Shown: piece after piece, positions 44,209 through 52,728 of the stretch | How the letters are laid out: each line of letters opens with the position of its first letter | Position numbering within the stretch: position 1 is the stretch's first letter | NCBI GenBank assembly: GCA_035316325.1 | Contig: DATHJB010000043.1 | Span: forward strand, 1-64,000 | DNA from: Acidimicrobiales bacterium | GTDB taxonomy: Bacteria > Actinomycetota > Acidimicrobiia > Acidimicrobiales > VFJN01 | Direction: 5' to 3' | Length of the DNA: 64,000 nt | Program-made: the position numbers and the translations under genes | The notes under the pieces: generated by a model | Told to the model about the DNA's origin: nothing | What the model saw: the letters and a program-made list of their open reading frames with translations, nothing else | Database searches by the model: none

Positions 44209-45165
44209 ATGGCGTCGACGACGATCGTGCCGGCGACACTGGTCGAGGCGTTCCGCCGTGACGGCTACGTGGTGGTGCCCGACCTGCTGTCCCACGACGA
44301 GCTCGACCGCTACGCCGTCGAGGTCACCCGGGCGGTGGCGGCGCGCAAGGCGGGCGACGGGCGGGCGCTGGAGGAGAAGTCCCGCTACGAGCAGTCGTTC
44401 GTGCAGTGCCAGAACCTGTGGGAGGACTGGCCGACGGTCCGGCCCCTCACGTTCCACCCCCGGCTCGCCCAGGTGGCGGCCGAGCTGCTGGGCGCCGAGG
44501 GGGTGCGGCTGTGGCACGACCAGGCCCTCTACAAGGAGCCGCACGGCCGGGAGACCGACGCCCACCAGGACCAGCCCTACTGGCCGATCGAGGAACCGCT
44601 CACGGCGACGGCGTGGATCCCGTTCGAGGGGTCGACCCTGCGGTCGGGGGCGATGGGGTACGTGCCGGGGTCGCACCGGATCGGGCTCCGGCGGTTCGTG
44701 GACATCTTCACCGGGGAGCCCGACGACCTGCTCGCGGAGCCGTCGCTGCAGGGGCGGGAGCCGGTGTTCGTCGAGGTGCCGAAGGGCTCGGTGGCCTTCC
44801 ACCACGGCCTGACCGCCCACCTGGCCCGGCCCAACGCGACCGACCGGCCGCGGGCGGTGCACACGGTGATCTACCTGGCCGACGGCTGCCACCGCTCGTC
44901 GGGCCGGCAGCGGCACCCGGCGGTCGACCGGCCCGGCATCCCGCCCGGCGGCCTCATCGCCAGCGGTGTCACCCCGATCGCCTGGCCCCGCCCTGCGGGT
45001 GACCTCCCACCCCGCCCGTCCGAGCCCTGGCCGTCGACGGCCCACGTCCGGTCGGGCGTCACCCCGACCACCGAGTCGCCCGAGTCGTCGGGCGAGACCG
45101 AGGCTCCGGGCGGGACCGAGGCGCCGGGCGGGACCGAGGCGCCGAGGCCGTCGGGGGCGGGTTGA
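44209..45165 (+). CDS. Phytanoyl-CoA dioxygenase (PhyH) family protein
   Basis: 318 residues from ATG 44209, five bases after a GGGGG ribosome site; GTG 44203 is an alternative. Double-stranded beta-helix with the iron ligands HQD (DAHQDQPYWPIE) and the distal His in FHHGLTAHLARPN. Fe(II)/2-oxoglutarate hydroxylase; substrate unknown. The last 55 residues are low complexity, including a repeated EAPGGT unit that is absent from the family core. Followed four bases later by its probable regulator. Confidence 0.85.
   Translation: MASTTIVPATLVEAFRRDGYVVVPDLLSHDELDRYAVEVTRAVAARKAGDGRALEEKSRYEQSFVQCQNLWEDWPTVRPLTFHPRLAQVAAELLGAEGVRLWHDQALYKEPHGRETDAHQDQPYWPIEEPLTATAWIPFEGSTLRSGAMGYVPGSHRIGLRRFVDIFTGEPDDLLAEPSLQGREPVFVEVPKGSVAFHHGLTAHLARPNATDRPRAVHTVIYLADGCHRSSGRQRHPAVDRPGIPPGGLIASGVTPIAWPRPAGDLPPRPSEPWPSTAHVRSGVTPTTESPESSGETEAPGGTEAPGGTEAPRPSGAG
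45096..45146 (+). repeat. 18-bp tandem repeat in the dioxygenase tail
   Basis: The unit GACCGAGGCGCCGGGCGG occurs nearly three times (45096-45113 with one change, 45114-45131, then a partial copy), coding for TEAPGG in frame. Copy number is likely to vary between strains. Confidence 0.7.
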
Positions 45166-45169
45166 CGGC

Positions 45170-45778
45170 GTGGCCGGGATCAAGGGCCAGGTGCAGCGGC
45201 GGGGGGTCGTCCGGCGGGAGGCGATCCTGCGGGCCGCGGCCGAGGTGTTCGCCCGCCAGGGCTACCGGGGCGGGTCGCTGGCGCTGATCGGCGAGCGGGT
45301 CGGGTTGACGCCGGCGGGAGTGCTGCGGCACTTCAAGTCGAAGGAGGCGCTGCTGCTCGCCGTCATCGCCGACCGCGATCAGCGGGCCTCGGCGATCGCC
45401 GCCGAGCTGGCCCCGCTGCCGGCGCTCGACGCCATCCGGGGAATCGTCCGCTACGCCGAGCTGTCGGAGTCGGAGCCCGGGATCGCTGCGCTCTACACGG
45501 TCCTCCAGTCGGAGCACCTCGAGGCGGAGGGCGAGGTGCGGCGGTTCTTCCTCGACCGCAACCGCCTGATCCGCGACGCCGTCGCCCAGTCGCTCGCCCG
45601 GGGCCGACGGGAGGGCGTCGTCCGCCCCGACGTCGACCCCGCCCGGGTGGCGACCGAGCTGGTCGCCTTCATGGAGGGCGCCTCGCTCGTCTGGCTCCTC
45701 GACCGCACCCAGTCCCTGGTCGACATGTACCGCCACTACCTCACCCGCCTGGCCACCGACCTCCACCCCGGGTCGTGA
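45170..45778 (+). CDS. TetR-family transcriptional regulator
   Basis: 202 residues from GTG 45170. HTH is typical (REAILRAAAEVFARQGYRGG, then LALIGERVGLTPAGVLRHF), followed by an all-helical ligand domain. Close spacing to the dioxygenase gene and the palindrome at 44166-44183 indicate that it represses its own operon. The inducer is presumably related to the dioxygenase substrate. Confidence 0.9.
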   Translation: MAGIKGQVQRRGVVRREAILRAAAEVFARQGYRGGSLALIGERVGLTPAGVLRHFKSKEALLLAVIADRDQRASAIAAELAPLPALDAIRGIVRYAELSESEPGIAALYTVLQSEHLEAEGEVRRFFLDRNRLIRDAVAQSLARGRREGVVRPDVDPARVATELVAFMEGASLVWLLDRTQSLVDMYRHYLTRLATDLHPGS

Positions 45779-45789
45779 CCGGCGACCAC

Positions 45790-45827
45790 TTGACAGCCGC
45801 CCATCGGTCAGTCTCTACTAACGGTTC
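45790..45827 (+). promoter_or_regulatory. Promoter of the ArsR-SRPBCC operon
   Basis: TTGACA (45790-45795) is followed after 18 bp by TCTACT (45814-45819), eight bases before GTG 45828. TACTAA (45816-45821) is an overlapping alternative. No ribosome site precedes the GTG, so the message may be leaderless. Confidence 0.55.
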
Positions 45828-46151
45828 GTGGAGACTTACCAAGATGAGGACGGCCTAGGGGCCCTCGGTGACCGGACCAGACGGGCGATCGTCCTGCTCC
45901 TGGCCGAACGACCCCAAGCGGTCGGCGAGCTCGCCGCCGAGCTCCCCGTCAGCCGCCCCGCCGTGTCCCAGCACCTCAAGGTGCTCAAGGACGCCGGTCT
46001 CGTCGACGAGGAACCGATCGGCACCCGACGGGTCTACCACCTCAACGCCGCAGGTCTCCTCGCGCTCCGCGACCAGCTCGACACCTTCTGGAACCGGGCA
46101 CTCAACGCGTACCAGGACATCACCGAACAACCAGCAGAGGAGACCCCATGA
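45828..46151 (+). CDS. ArsR-family regulator
   Basis: 107 residues, winged helix with LGDRTRRAIVLLLAERPQAV, VSRPAVSQHLKVLKDAGLV and a wing GTRRVYHL. No metal-binding Cys motif, as in the subgroup paired with AHSA1/SRPBCC proteins. It overlaps the SRPBCC gene by four bases and probably autoregulates the pair. Confidence 0.9.
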   Translation: METYQDEDGLGALGDRTRRAIVLLLAERPQAVGELAAELPVSRPAVSQHLKVLKDAGLVDEEPIGTRRVYHLNAAGLLALRDQLDTFWNRALNAYQDITEQPAEETP

Positions 46152-46630
46152 GCCTTGCCGACGACACCATCGTCCGCCACGAGATCGTCGTCGACGCGCC
46201 GATCGACCATGCGTTCTCGACCTTCGTCGAGCGCTTCGGGGACTTCAAGCCACCCGAGCACAACCTCCTCGGTTCCCCGATCGCCCGGACGACCTTCGAC
46301 CCCCACGTCGGCGGAAACATCTACGACGTCGCCGAGGACGGCTCCGAGTGCCGTTGGGCCCGCATCCTCGCCTACGACCCCCCGCACCGGGTCGTGTTCA
46401 GCTGGGACATCAGCCCGTACTGGCAGCTCCAGACCGATCCCGACCAGGCCAGCGAGGTCGAGGTCCGCTTCTCCACCGAAACGCCCGAACGCACCCGCGT
46501 CGAGCTCGTGCACCGCCACCTCGAGCGACACGGCCAAGGCTGGGAGGGCGTCCGCGACGGCGTCGACGGAGATGCCGGCTGGCCGCTCTACCTCTCGCGC
46601 TACGCCACCCTGCTCGACACAGCCACCTGA
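46148..46630 (+). CDS. SRPBCC/AHSA1-like domain protein
   Basis: 160 residues. Begins with IVRHEIVVDAPIDHAFSTFV and has the GGNIYDVAEDGSECRWARIL and PPHRVVFSWDI strands of the AHSA1-type START-like fold, ending in a long helix (GWPLYLSRYATLL). Lipid- or ligand-binding cavity proteins; usually encoded with an ArsR regulator as here. GAGGAG ribosome site lies within the ArsR gene end. Confidence 0.88.
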   Translation: MSLADDTIVRHEIVVDAPIDHAFSTFVERFGDFKPPEHNLLGSPIARTTFDPHVGGNIYDVAEDGSECRWARILAYDPPHRVVFSWDISPYWQLQTDPDQASEVEVRFSTETPERTRVELVHRHLERHGQGWEGVRDGVDGDAGWPLYLSRYATLLDTAT

Positions 46631-46631
46631 G

Positions 46632-46661
46632 GGGCGCCAGCTCGTCCGGCTGGTGGCGCCC
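46632..46661 (+). terminator. Hairpin after the ArsR-SRPBCC operon
   Basis: GGGCGCCAGC (46632-46641) pairs with GCTGGTGGCGCCC (46649-46661), with a small bulge, directly after the stop at 46630. The strong stem and position suit a terminator, although the following TTC is no T-tract. The next 160 nt to the YCII gene show no coding frame. Confidence 0.55.
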
Positions 46662-46822
46662 TTCATGGCCCGGGCCGTCCGCTTCGGCCCTCGGGGGTCT
46701 CGCTCGCCGGGCGCGACCTTGGATCCGTGGGTTCTCCGGGTAGGGATGTCCATCTGGGCCGAGGCCCTTCGTAGTGAGGGAGAGCGGCGGGACACGCCCA
46801 CCGCCCGACGAGGAGATCAGCG

Positions 46823-47182
46823 ATGGCGAAGTACATGTTGGCGACCCACACCGTGGAGGGTGCCTCCCGCGAGCCGGTGACCGAGGCCGAGGCGCAGGCC
46901 GGCTGGCAGAAGCTCGGCGAGGTGGAGGAGGAGATGAAGGCGACCGGTGCCTGGTTCTTCTCGGGGCGCCTCCACGACCCCGACACCGCCACAGTCCTGC
47001 GGCGGGCCGGCGACGAAGTCGTGACCACCGACGGCCCCTTCGTCGAGTCCAAGGAGCACATCGCGGGCTTCTACATCATCGAGGCCCCCGATCTCGACGC
47101 CGCGCTCGGCTGGGGCTCGAAGGTGACCGTGTGCATCGGCGCGCCGATCGAGGTGCGTCCCTTCCTGGACACCGGGTCCTGA
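46823..47182 (+). CDS. YCII/DGPF-domain protein
   Basis: 119 residues. YCII-related fold with YMLATHTVEGAS at the start, VTTDGPFVESKEHIAGFYII in the middle (the DGPF signature) and a final VRPF. Such proteins are encoded directly before ECF42-type sigma factors, as here, and are presumed to take part in that system; the biochemical role is unsettled. ATG 46823 follows AGGAGA (46811-46816). Confidence 0.88.
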   Translation: MAKYMLATHTVEGASREPVTEAEAQAGWQKLGEVEEEMKATGAWFFSGRLHDPDTATVLRRAGDEVVTTDGPFVESKEHIAGFYIIEAPDLDAALGWGSKVTVCIGAPIEVRPFLDTGS

Positions 47183-47193
47183 CCGAGCCGGAC

Positions 47194-48390
47194 GTGGACG
47201 AGGCCAGGGTCGGTCGGATCTTCCGTGAAGAGGCCGGGCGGTCGGTGGCCACGCTGGTACGGGCCTTCGGTGACATCGACCTGGCCGAGGACGCCGTCCA
47301 GGAGGCGTTCGCCGTCGCCCTGCAAAGGTGGCCGGCTGAGGGCCTACCGCCGAACCCGGGCGGGTGGATCACCACCACCGCCCGCCACCGGGCCATCGAC
47401 CGGCTGCGCCGCGACGACCGCGGCCGGGAACTTCAGGAGCAGGCGGCGCTCGGCCGGTCCGAGGACGAGCCCGAGGCGACAGGTCCCGTGATCGACGATC
47501 GGCTCCGCCTCATCTTCACGTGCTGCCATCCCGCACTGTCGACCGAGGCCCGGATCGCGCTCACCTTGCGACTGCTCGGGGGCCTCAGCACCCGGGAGGT
47601 CGCTGCAGCCTTCCTGGTCCCGGAAGCCACCATGGCCAAGCGCCTGGTCCGAGCGAAGCACAAGATCAAAGCGGCCCGGATCCCCTACCGGGTGCCGACC
47701 GACCCCGAACTGGTCGATCGCCTCCCGCCCGTCCTCGCCGTCCTCTACCTCGTCTACAACGCCGGTGCCCCGGGCGCTCCCGGGGCCGACCTGCGCGGCG
47801 AGGCCATCCGGCTGACGCGCACCGTCGCCGCGCTGATGCCCGACGAGCCCGAGGTCGCCGGGCTGCTTGCCCTCCTGGTGCTCACCGAGGCACGGCAACC
47901 CGCCCGGGTCGACCACGACGGTTCACTTGTGGTGCTCAGGGACCAGGACCGCATCCTCTGGGACCACGCCCTCGTCGACGAGGGCCACGCCCTGGTCCGG
48001 GCCTGCGCCCGCCGAGACCGGCCGGGGCCCTACCAGCTCCAGGCCGCGATCGGTGATGTCCACAGCCAGGCGGCCTCGATCGAAGCAACGGACTGGCCCC
48101 AGATCCTCGCCCTCTACGACCACCTGCTCCGCTTGTCCCCGACACCGGTCGTGGCCCTCAACCGCGCCATCGCCTACGGCGAGGTCCATGGCCCGGCCCC
48201 CGCCCTCGCTCTCGTCGACCGGCTCGACCTCGACACCTACTACCTCTTCCACGCCACACGCGCCGACCTCCTCCGGCGCCTCGCCCGCCCGGCCGACGCC
48301 GTCCGGGCCTACCAGACCGCCGCCGACCTGGCGCCCAGCCCGGCCGAGCGCACCTTCCTCGAAGGCCGCGCCGAACGACTTGCTCCTTGA
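47194..48390 (+). CDS. ECF sigma factor, ECF42 type, with TPR-like C-terminal extension
   Basis: 398 residues from GTG 47194. Sigma-2 region about 5-75 (GDIDLAEDAVQEAFAVALQR), sigma-4 about 110-165 (LRLLGGLSTREVAAAFLVPE), then about 220 helical residues resembling TPRs (ALNRAIAYGEVHGPAPAL). The extension and the DGPF gene 12 bases upstream define the ECF42 group, which lacks a classical anti-sigma factor. Target promoters are not evident in the window. Confidence 0.88.
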   Translation: MDEARVGRIFREEAGRSVATLVRAFGDIDLAEDAVQEAFAVALQRWPAEGLPPNPGGWITTTARHRAIDRLRRDDRGRELQEQAALGRSEDEPEATGPVIDDRLRLIFTCCHPALSTEARIALTLRLLGGLSTREVAAAFLVPEATMAKRLVRAKHKIKAARIPYRVPTDPELVDRLPPVLAVLYLVYNAGAPGAPGADLRGEAIRLTRTVAALMPDEPEVAGLLALLVLTEARQPARVDHDGSLVVLRDQDRILWDHALVDEGHALVRACARRDRPGPYQLQAAIGDVHSQAASIEATDWPQILALYDHLLRLSPTPVVALNRAIAYGEVHGPAPALALVDRLDLDTYYLFHATRADLLRRLARPADAVRAYQTAADLAPSPAERTFLEGRAERLAP

Positions 48391-48450
48391 TCGGACCGGC
48401 GTACCGGCAACCTCGTCGTAAGCTCTCCGAGCCACGAGTCGACGTCGCCG

Positions 48451-48897
48451 CTAGCGGTGGGGGCGGGGGTGGGCGGGGGGCGGGATCCAGCGGGGGTCGA
48501 CGTCGTCGTCGGGTTCGAGGGGGCGCATCGCCAGGTCGACGGCGCTCCACAGGGTCTTCGAGAACGGGTAGAAGACCAGCGGGACGACGACGGCGACCGT
48601 CACCGTGACCGCGATCAGGGGCCCGACGGCGATGTCCGGGTAGGTGATGATCAGGCCGGCCGTCATCGTGACGAACAGGGCACCGAAGCTGACGATCGTG
48701 TTCATGCCCAGGGCGCCCATCCAGTGGCCCTCGATCCGCTGCTCCAGCGGGAAGTCGCAGCGGGGGCAGCGCTCCCGGATCGTGAACCAGCGCTGGAACA
48801 GGCCCGACGCCCCGCACACCGGGCACCGCCGGGTGAGCCCCCGCCCCAGCAGCCGGGGCACCGTCAGCGGGGCCAGCCGGCCGGGTTCGTCGTCCAC
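48451..48897 (-). CDS. DUF983 family membrane protein
   Basis: 148 residues. N-terminal zinc-ribbon-like CPVCG and CPRCDF pairs are followed by two membrane helices (about 60-80 and 87-110), the DUF983 layout. Function unknown. Convergent with the sigma-factor gene and divergent from the amidase gene. Confidence 0.82.
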   Translation of the reverse strand: MDDEPGRLAPLTVPRLLGRGLTRRCPVCGASGLFQRWFTIRERCPRCDFPLEQRIEGHWMGALGMNTIVSFGALFVTMTAGLIITYPDIAVGPLIAVTVTVAVVVPLVFYPFSKTLWSAVDLAMRPLEPDDDVDPRWIPPPAHPRPHR

Positions 48898-48944
48898 GGG
48901 CCCAGCATGCCGGACGCGGCCGCGGCGACCTAGCGTCTCCGGGC

Positions 48945-50423
48945 ATGGGGGAACTGCACTTCCGATCGGCCAGCGAGCTGTGTGCGTTGCTGGCGAAGGG
49001 CGAGGTGTCCAGCGTCGAGCTGCTGGACCACTTCCTGCGCCGGGTCGAGTCGGCCGACCTGGGCGGGCGGGTCAACGCCGTCGTCGCCCTCGACGTCGAC
49101 CGCGCCCGGCAGCGAGCCGAAGATGCCGACGCCGCCCGCGCCCGGGGCGAGAGCTGGGGGCCGCTGCACGGGCTGCCGATGACCGTCAAGGACACCTTCG
49201 AGACCAAGGGCCTGGTCACCACGTCCGGGGCGCCCGAGCTGCGCGACCACGTGCCCGACGCCGACGCCACCTCGGTCGCCCGGCTCAAGGCGGCGGGCGC
49301 GGTCGTGTTCGGGAAGACCAACACGCCCCTCTACGCCGGCGACCTGCAGACCTACAACGACGTCTACGGGCGGACCGACAACCCGTGGGCACTCGACCGC
49401 ACGGCGGGCGGGTCGTCGGGCGGCCCGGCCGCGGCGCTGGCCGCCGGACTCACGGGGTTCGAGCTGGGCAGCGACATCGGCGGCTCCATCCGCAACCCGG
49501 CCCACTTCTGCGGGGTCTTCGGCCTCAAGACGACCTGGGGCATCATCCCGGCCCGGGGTCACATCCCGGGCCCGCCGGGCTCGCTCGGCACCCCGGACGT
49601 GGGCGTCTTCGGCCCGATGGGGCGCAGCGCCGCCGACCTGGCCCTCGGCCTCGACGTGCTGGCGGGGCCCGACGAGCGCGACGGCGTCGGCTGGCGGCTG
49701 GAGCTGCCGGCACCCCGCAACGGGGGAGCGCTCGCCGGCCTGCGGGTGGCGACCTGGTTCGACGACCCGTTCGTCCCGCTGGCGGCCGACGTCCGGGCCT
49801 GCCTCGACGAGGCGGCCGCGGCGCTGGCCGACGGGGGCGCCACGGTGGTCGCCCTCGACACGCCGCCCGTCGGGCTCGGTGACCTCACCCGCTCGTGGGA
49901 GAGCCTGGTGCTCCCCCTGACCTTCGCCGGTCTGCCCGACGAGACGTTCGCCGGGTTCGCCGCCGCGGCCGACAGCACGCCGACGACCGGTCCCGGAGCC
50001 GACGAGCCGGCGATCCGGGCGCTGCGCGCCATCACCCGGCGCCACCGGGACTGGCTGCGGGCCGACGAGCGGCGCCAGCACCACCGCGCCGCCTTCGCCC
50101 GGCTGTTCCGGGACCACGACGTGCTGCTCGCCCCGGTCATGACCACCGCCGCCTTCCCGCACGACACCGAGCGCGAGATCATCGCCCGCACGCTCGACGT
50201 CGACGGCACGACCCGCTCCTACATGGACGGCATCGCCTGGAACGGCGGTATCGGCACGCTGCTGGTGCCGGTCGCCGTGCCGCCGGCCGGCCGGACGCCG
50301 CAGGGGCTGCCCGTGGGCGTCCAGGTGGTGGCCGGCCATCTGGAGGACCGGACGGCGATCGCCGTCGCGGGCCACCTGGAGGATCTGCTCGGCGGCTTCA
50401 CCCCGCCGCCGGACTTCGCCTGA
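48945..50423 (+). CDS. Amidase-signature hydrolase
   Basis: 492 residues. Ser-cisSer-Lys triad visible as TVKDTFETKG (Lys about 81), AGGSSGGPAAALAAGL (about 157) and GSDIGGSIRNPA (nucleophile about 181). The second half is variable, so the amide substrate is unknown; GatA is unlikely because no gatB/gatC adjoins. ATG 48945 lies eight bases after TAGCGT (48931-48936). Confidence 0.9.
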   Translation: MGELHFRSASELCALLAKGEVSSVELLDHFLRRVESADLGGRVNAVVALDVDRARQRAEDADAARARGESWGPLHGLPMTVKDTFETKGLVTTSGAPELRDHVPDADATSVARLKAAGAVVFGKTNTPLYAGDLQTYNDVYGRTDNPWALDRTAGGSSGGPAAALAAGLTGFELGSDIGGSIRNPAHFCGVFGLKTTWGIIPARGHIPGPPGSLGTPDVGVFGPMGRSAADLALGLDVLAGPDERDGVGWRLELPAPRNGGALAGLRVATWFDDPFVPLAADVRACLDEAAAALADGGATVVALDTPPVGLGDLTRSWESLVLPLTFAGLPDETFAGFAAAADSTPTTGPGADEPAIRALRAITRRHRDWLRADERRQHHRAAFARLFRDHDVLLAPVMTTAAFPHDTEREIIARTLDVDGTTRSYMDGIAWNGGIGTLLVPVAVPPAGRTPQGLPVGVQVVAGHLEDRTAIAVAGHLEDLLGGFTPPPDFA

Positions 50424-50428
50424 GCCCA

Positions 50429-50473
50429 CGTTGCGGCGTCGACGCACCGAAACGGTCGCTCCGGGCCGCAACG
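50429..50473. repeat. Imperfect palindrome between convergent amidase and oxidoreductase genes
   Basis: Perfect 9-bp arms CGTTGCGGC (50429-50437) and GCCGCAACG (50465-50473) enclose a centre with its own ACCGAAACGGT palindrome. About the same size as the other palindromic elements but of different sequence. It is equally compatible with a bidirectional terminator. Confidence 0.5.
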
Positions 50474-50495
50474 ACGGCGACGTTCCGTCAGGGCG

Positions 50496-52727
50496 TCACG
50501 TGACGGGCTCGACGCTCACGACGGCGCTGTAGGCGGGCACCTTCGAGCCCGGCTCGCGGTGCTCGGCGCCGGTCGGGATCAGCACGTTGCCCTCCGGCCA
50601 GTGGACCTGCAGCGAGCGGGCGGGGAGGCGCACCAGCTTGGCGGTGCCCTCGAAGGTGCCGGTGTCCGACGTCAGGCGCACCCGGTCGCCGTCGGCGAGG
50701 CCCAGGTCGGCAGCGTCGGCGTGGTCGACGAACACGGCATCGCGGACCGCGCCCGTCAGCGGGTCGACCGCGGCGTGGACCATCGAGTTGAACTGCTTGC
50801 CCCGGCGGGTGGTCACCAGGAACCGGCCGTCGGGCAGGTCGGGCTCGACCGGGGTCAGCACGGAGAAGTGGCCTCGGCCATCGGGCGTGGGGAAGGCGCC
50901 GTCGGCGCACAGGTGCCGGCCGCCCCACTGCACCTGGTCACCGGGCTCGGCGAGGGTCTCGATGCCGGCGTAGAACGGCACGACGTCGGCGATCTCGGCC
51001 CGCAGGTCGCGGTTGGTGGGCCAGGCGAAGCGGTCGGCGAGGTCGGGCCGGGTACGGGCGGCGACCTCGGCGAACAGGCGCCACTCGCTGCGGGCCTCGC
51101 CCACCCGGCGGGGGATCTCGGGGCTGAAGATGATGCGGCGCTCGGTGGTGGTCTCGGTGCCGCCGCCCTCCTGCTCGTAGCGGGTGGCGACCGGCAGGAG
51201 CAGCACGTCGTCGCCGTCGACCAGCATCTGGCTGCTCAGCACCACGTCCTGGTGGACCCGCAGGGGAACGTTGGCCAGCGCGGCCTCGACCCGGGGCGGG
51301 TCGGGCAGCACGTCGAGGAAGTTGCCGCCCGACATCCACAGCACGTCGAGGTCGCCCCGCTCGGCGGCGTCGACCATCTCGGGGGCGGTGAGGCCCGGAG
51401 CCGGAGGGACGGGGAAGCCCCACTGCTCGGCCAGCGCCGCGGCGTGCACGTCGTCGACCGGCAGGCCGCCCGGGAGAGCCGTGGCGTAGGCACCCATCTC
51501 GGCGCCGCCCTGCACGCCCGAGTGGCCCCGGATGGGCATGAGGCCCGCGCCGTCCCGGCCCACGTCGCCCCGGGCGAGGGCCAGGTTGACGATGGCCTGC
51601 ACGCCGGCGACCGAGTCGCGGTGCTGGGTGATGCCCATCGACCAGAGGTGGATGGCGGCGCCGGCCTTCATGAGCTCGTCGACGAAGGCGTCGACGGTGG
51701 GGCGGTCGACGCCGGCGAGACGCAGGAGGTCGTCGAGGTCCTGCCCGTCGAGATCCTGCCGCAGCGCCGCGAAGCCCTCGGTGTGCTCGGCGACGAACCG
51801 CTCGTCGATCCCGCCCCGCTCGACCAGCAGCTTGAGCGCCGCGTTGGCCAGGGCGACGTCGCCGCCGGGGCGGACCGGCACGTGCAGGTCGCTCATCTTC
51901 GTGCCGAAGACCGCCGACTCGACGTTGGACGGCACCCAGTAGCGCTCGAGCCCGGGCTCCAGGTAGGGGTTGACCACGACCACCCGGCAGCCCCGGCGAC
52001 GGGCCAGGTAGAGGTACTTCATGAACACCGGCTGGTTGTTGGCCGGGTTGGCGCCCCACAGGACCACCAGGTCGCTCTCGATCACGTCCTGGTAGGAGCA
52101 GGTGGTGGCGGCCACGCCGATGGTCGCCTTGAGGCCGAGGGTCGAGGGGGCGTGGCAGACGCGGGCGGCCGAGTCGACGCCGGCGATCCCCAGCGCCCGG
52201 GCCGCCTTGCCGGCGACGTAGTAGGTCTCGTTGGTGATGCCCCGGCTGGTCAGGTAGAGGGCGACGCGGTCGGGCTCCGCGGTGCCGAGGGCCGAGGTGA
52301 GGGCGTCGAGGGCCTCGTCCCAGGTGACGCGGCGGAACCCGGGCTCGCCGCGGCGGCGTCGCATGGGGTGGGCCAGGCGGCCGAGGCGGCGGAGCTGGCT
52401 GCCGGTCTTGGTGCGGAGGGGGCCGACGTCGGCCAGGAGCGCCGGGTCGAACGGGTCGGCGGTGTTGAGCTTCAGGAGCTGCAGGCGGGTGGAGCAGAGG
52501 TGGACGCCGTCGAGGGTCCAGTCGTGCAGCCCGGTGACGCCCAGTGCGCAGCCGTCGCAGGCGCCCCGGTTCAGGACCTTCAACGCGTAGACGGGGTGCT
52601 TGCGGTTGTCCCACGCCGTCTTGGCCATCTCGCGGTAGTGGTGGGGCTTCTGCTCGCCGACGCCGTTGGGCCGCCAGCCCGCCCACAGCCGGGGGTTCCA
52701 GCCGGTGAACTGCTCGCGGAGGCTCAC
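50496..52727 (-). CDS. Molybdopterin oxidoreductase, FdhF-like alpha subunit
   Basis: 743 residues from GTG 52727. Fe-S region GACDGCALGV with a later HLCSTR, the Mo ligand segment ARVCHAPST, WGANPANNQPVF and a C-terminal dinucleotide-binding domain (RGKQFNSMVHA). This matches the soluble formate-dehydrogenase-like alpha group; true formate activity is unproven. Begins one base after fdhD, which sulfurates such enzymes, so the pair is an operon. No electron-transfer subunit is adjacent. Confidence 0.87.
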   Translation of the reverse strand: MSLREQFTGWNPRLWAGWRPNGVGEQKPHHYREMAKTAWDNRKHPVYALKVLNRGACDGCALGVTGLHDWTLDGVHLCSTRLQLLKLNTADPFDPALLADVGPLRTKTGSQLRRLGRLAHPMRRRRGEPGFRRVTWDEALDALTSALGTAEPDRVALYLTSRGITNETYYVAGKAARALGIAGVDSAARVCHAPSTLGLKATIGVAATTCSYQDVIESDLVVLWGANPANNQPVFMKYLYLARRRGCRVVVVNPYLEPGLERYWVPSNVESAVFGTKMSDLHVPVRPGGDVALANAALKLLVERGGIDERFVAEHTEGFAALRQDLDGQDLDDLLRLAGVDRPTVDAFVDELMKAGAAIHLWSMGITQHRDSVAGVQAIVNLALARGDVGRDGAGLMPIRGHSGVQGGAEMGAYATALPGGLPVDDVHAAALAEQWGFPVPPAPGLTAPEMVDAAERGDLDVLWMSGGNFLDVLPDPPRVEAALANVPLRVHQDVVLSSQMLVDGDDVLLLPVATRYEQEGGGTETTTERRIIFSPEIPRRVGEARSEWRLFAEVAARTRPDLADRFAWPTNRDLRAEIADVVPFYAGIETLAEPGDQVQWGGRHLCADGAFPTPDGRGHFSVLTPVEPDLPDGRFLVTTRRGKQFNSMVHAAVDPLTGAVRDAVFVDHADAADLGLADGDRVRLTSDTGTFEGTAKLVRLPARSLQVHWPEGNVLIPTGAEHREPGSKVPAYSAVVSVEPVT

Positions 52728-52728
52728 G

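Noticed and set aside
50494-50505. CGTCACGTGACG palindrome at the oxidoreductase gene end
   Set aside because: Twelve bases overlapping a stop codon, with no second copy or regulatory position; likely chance at this base composition.
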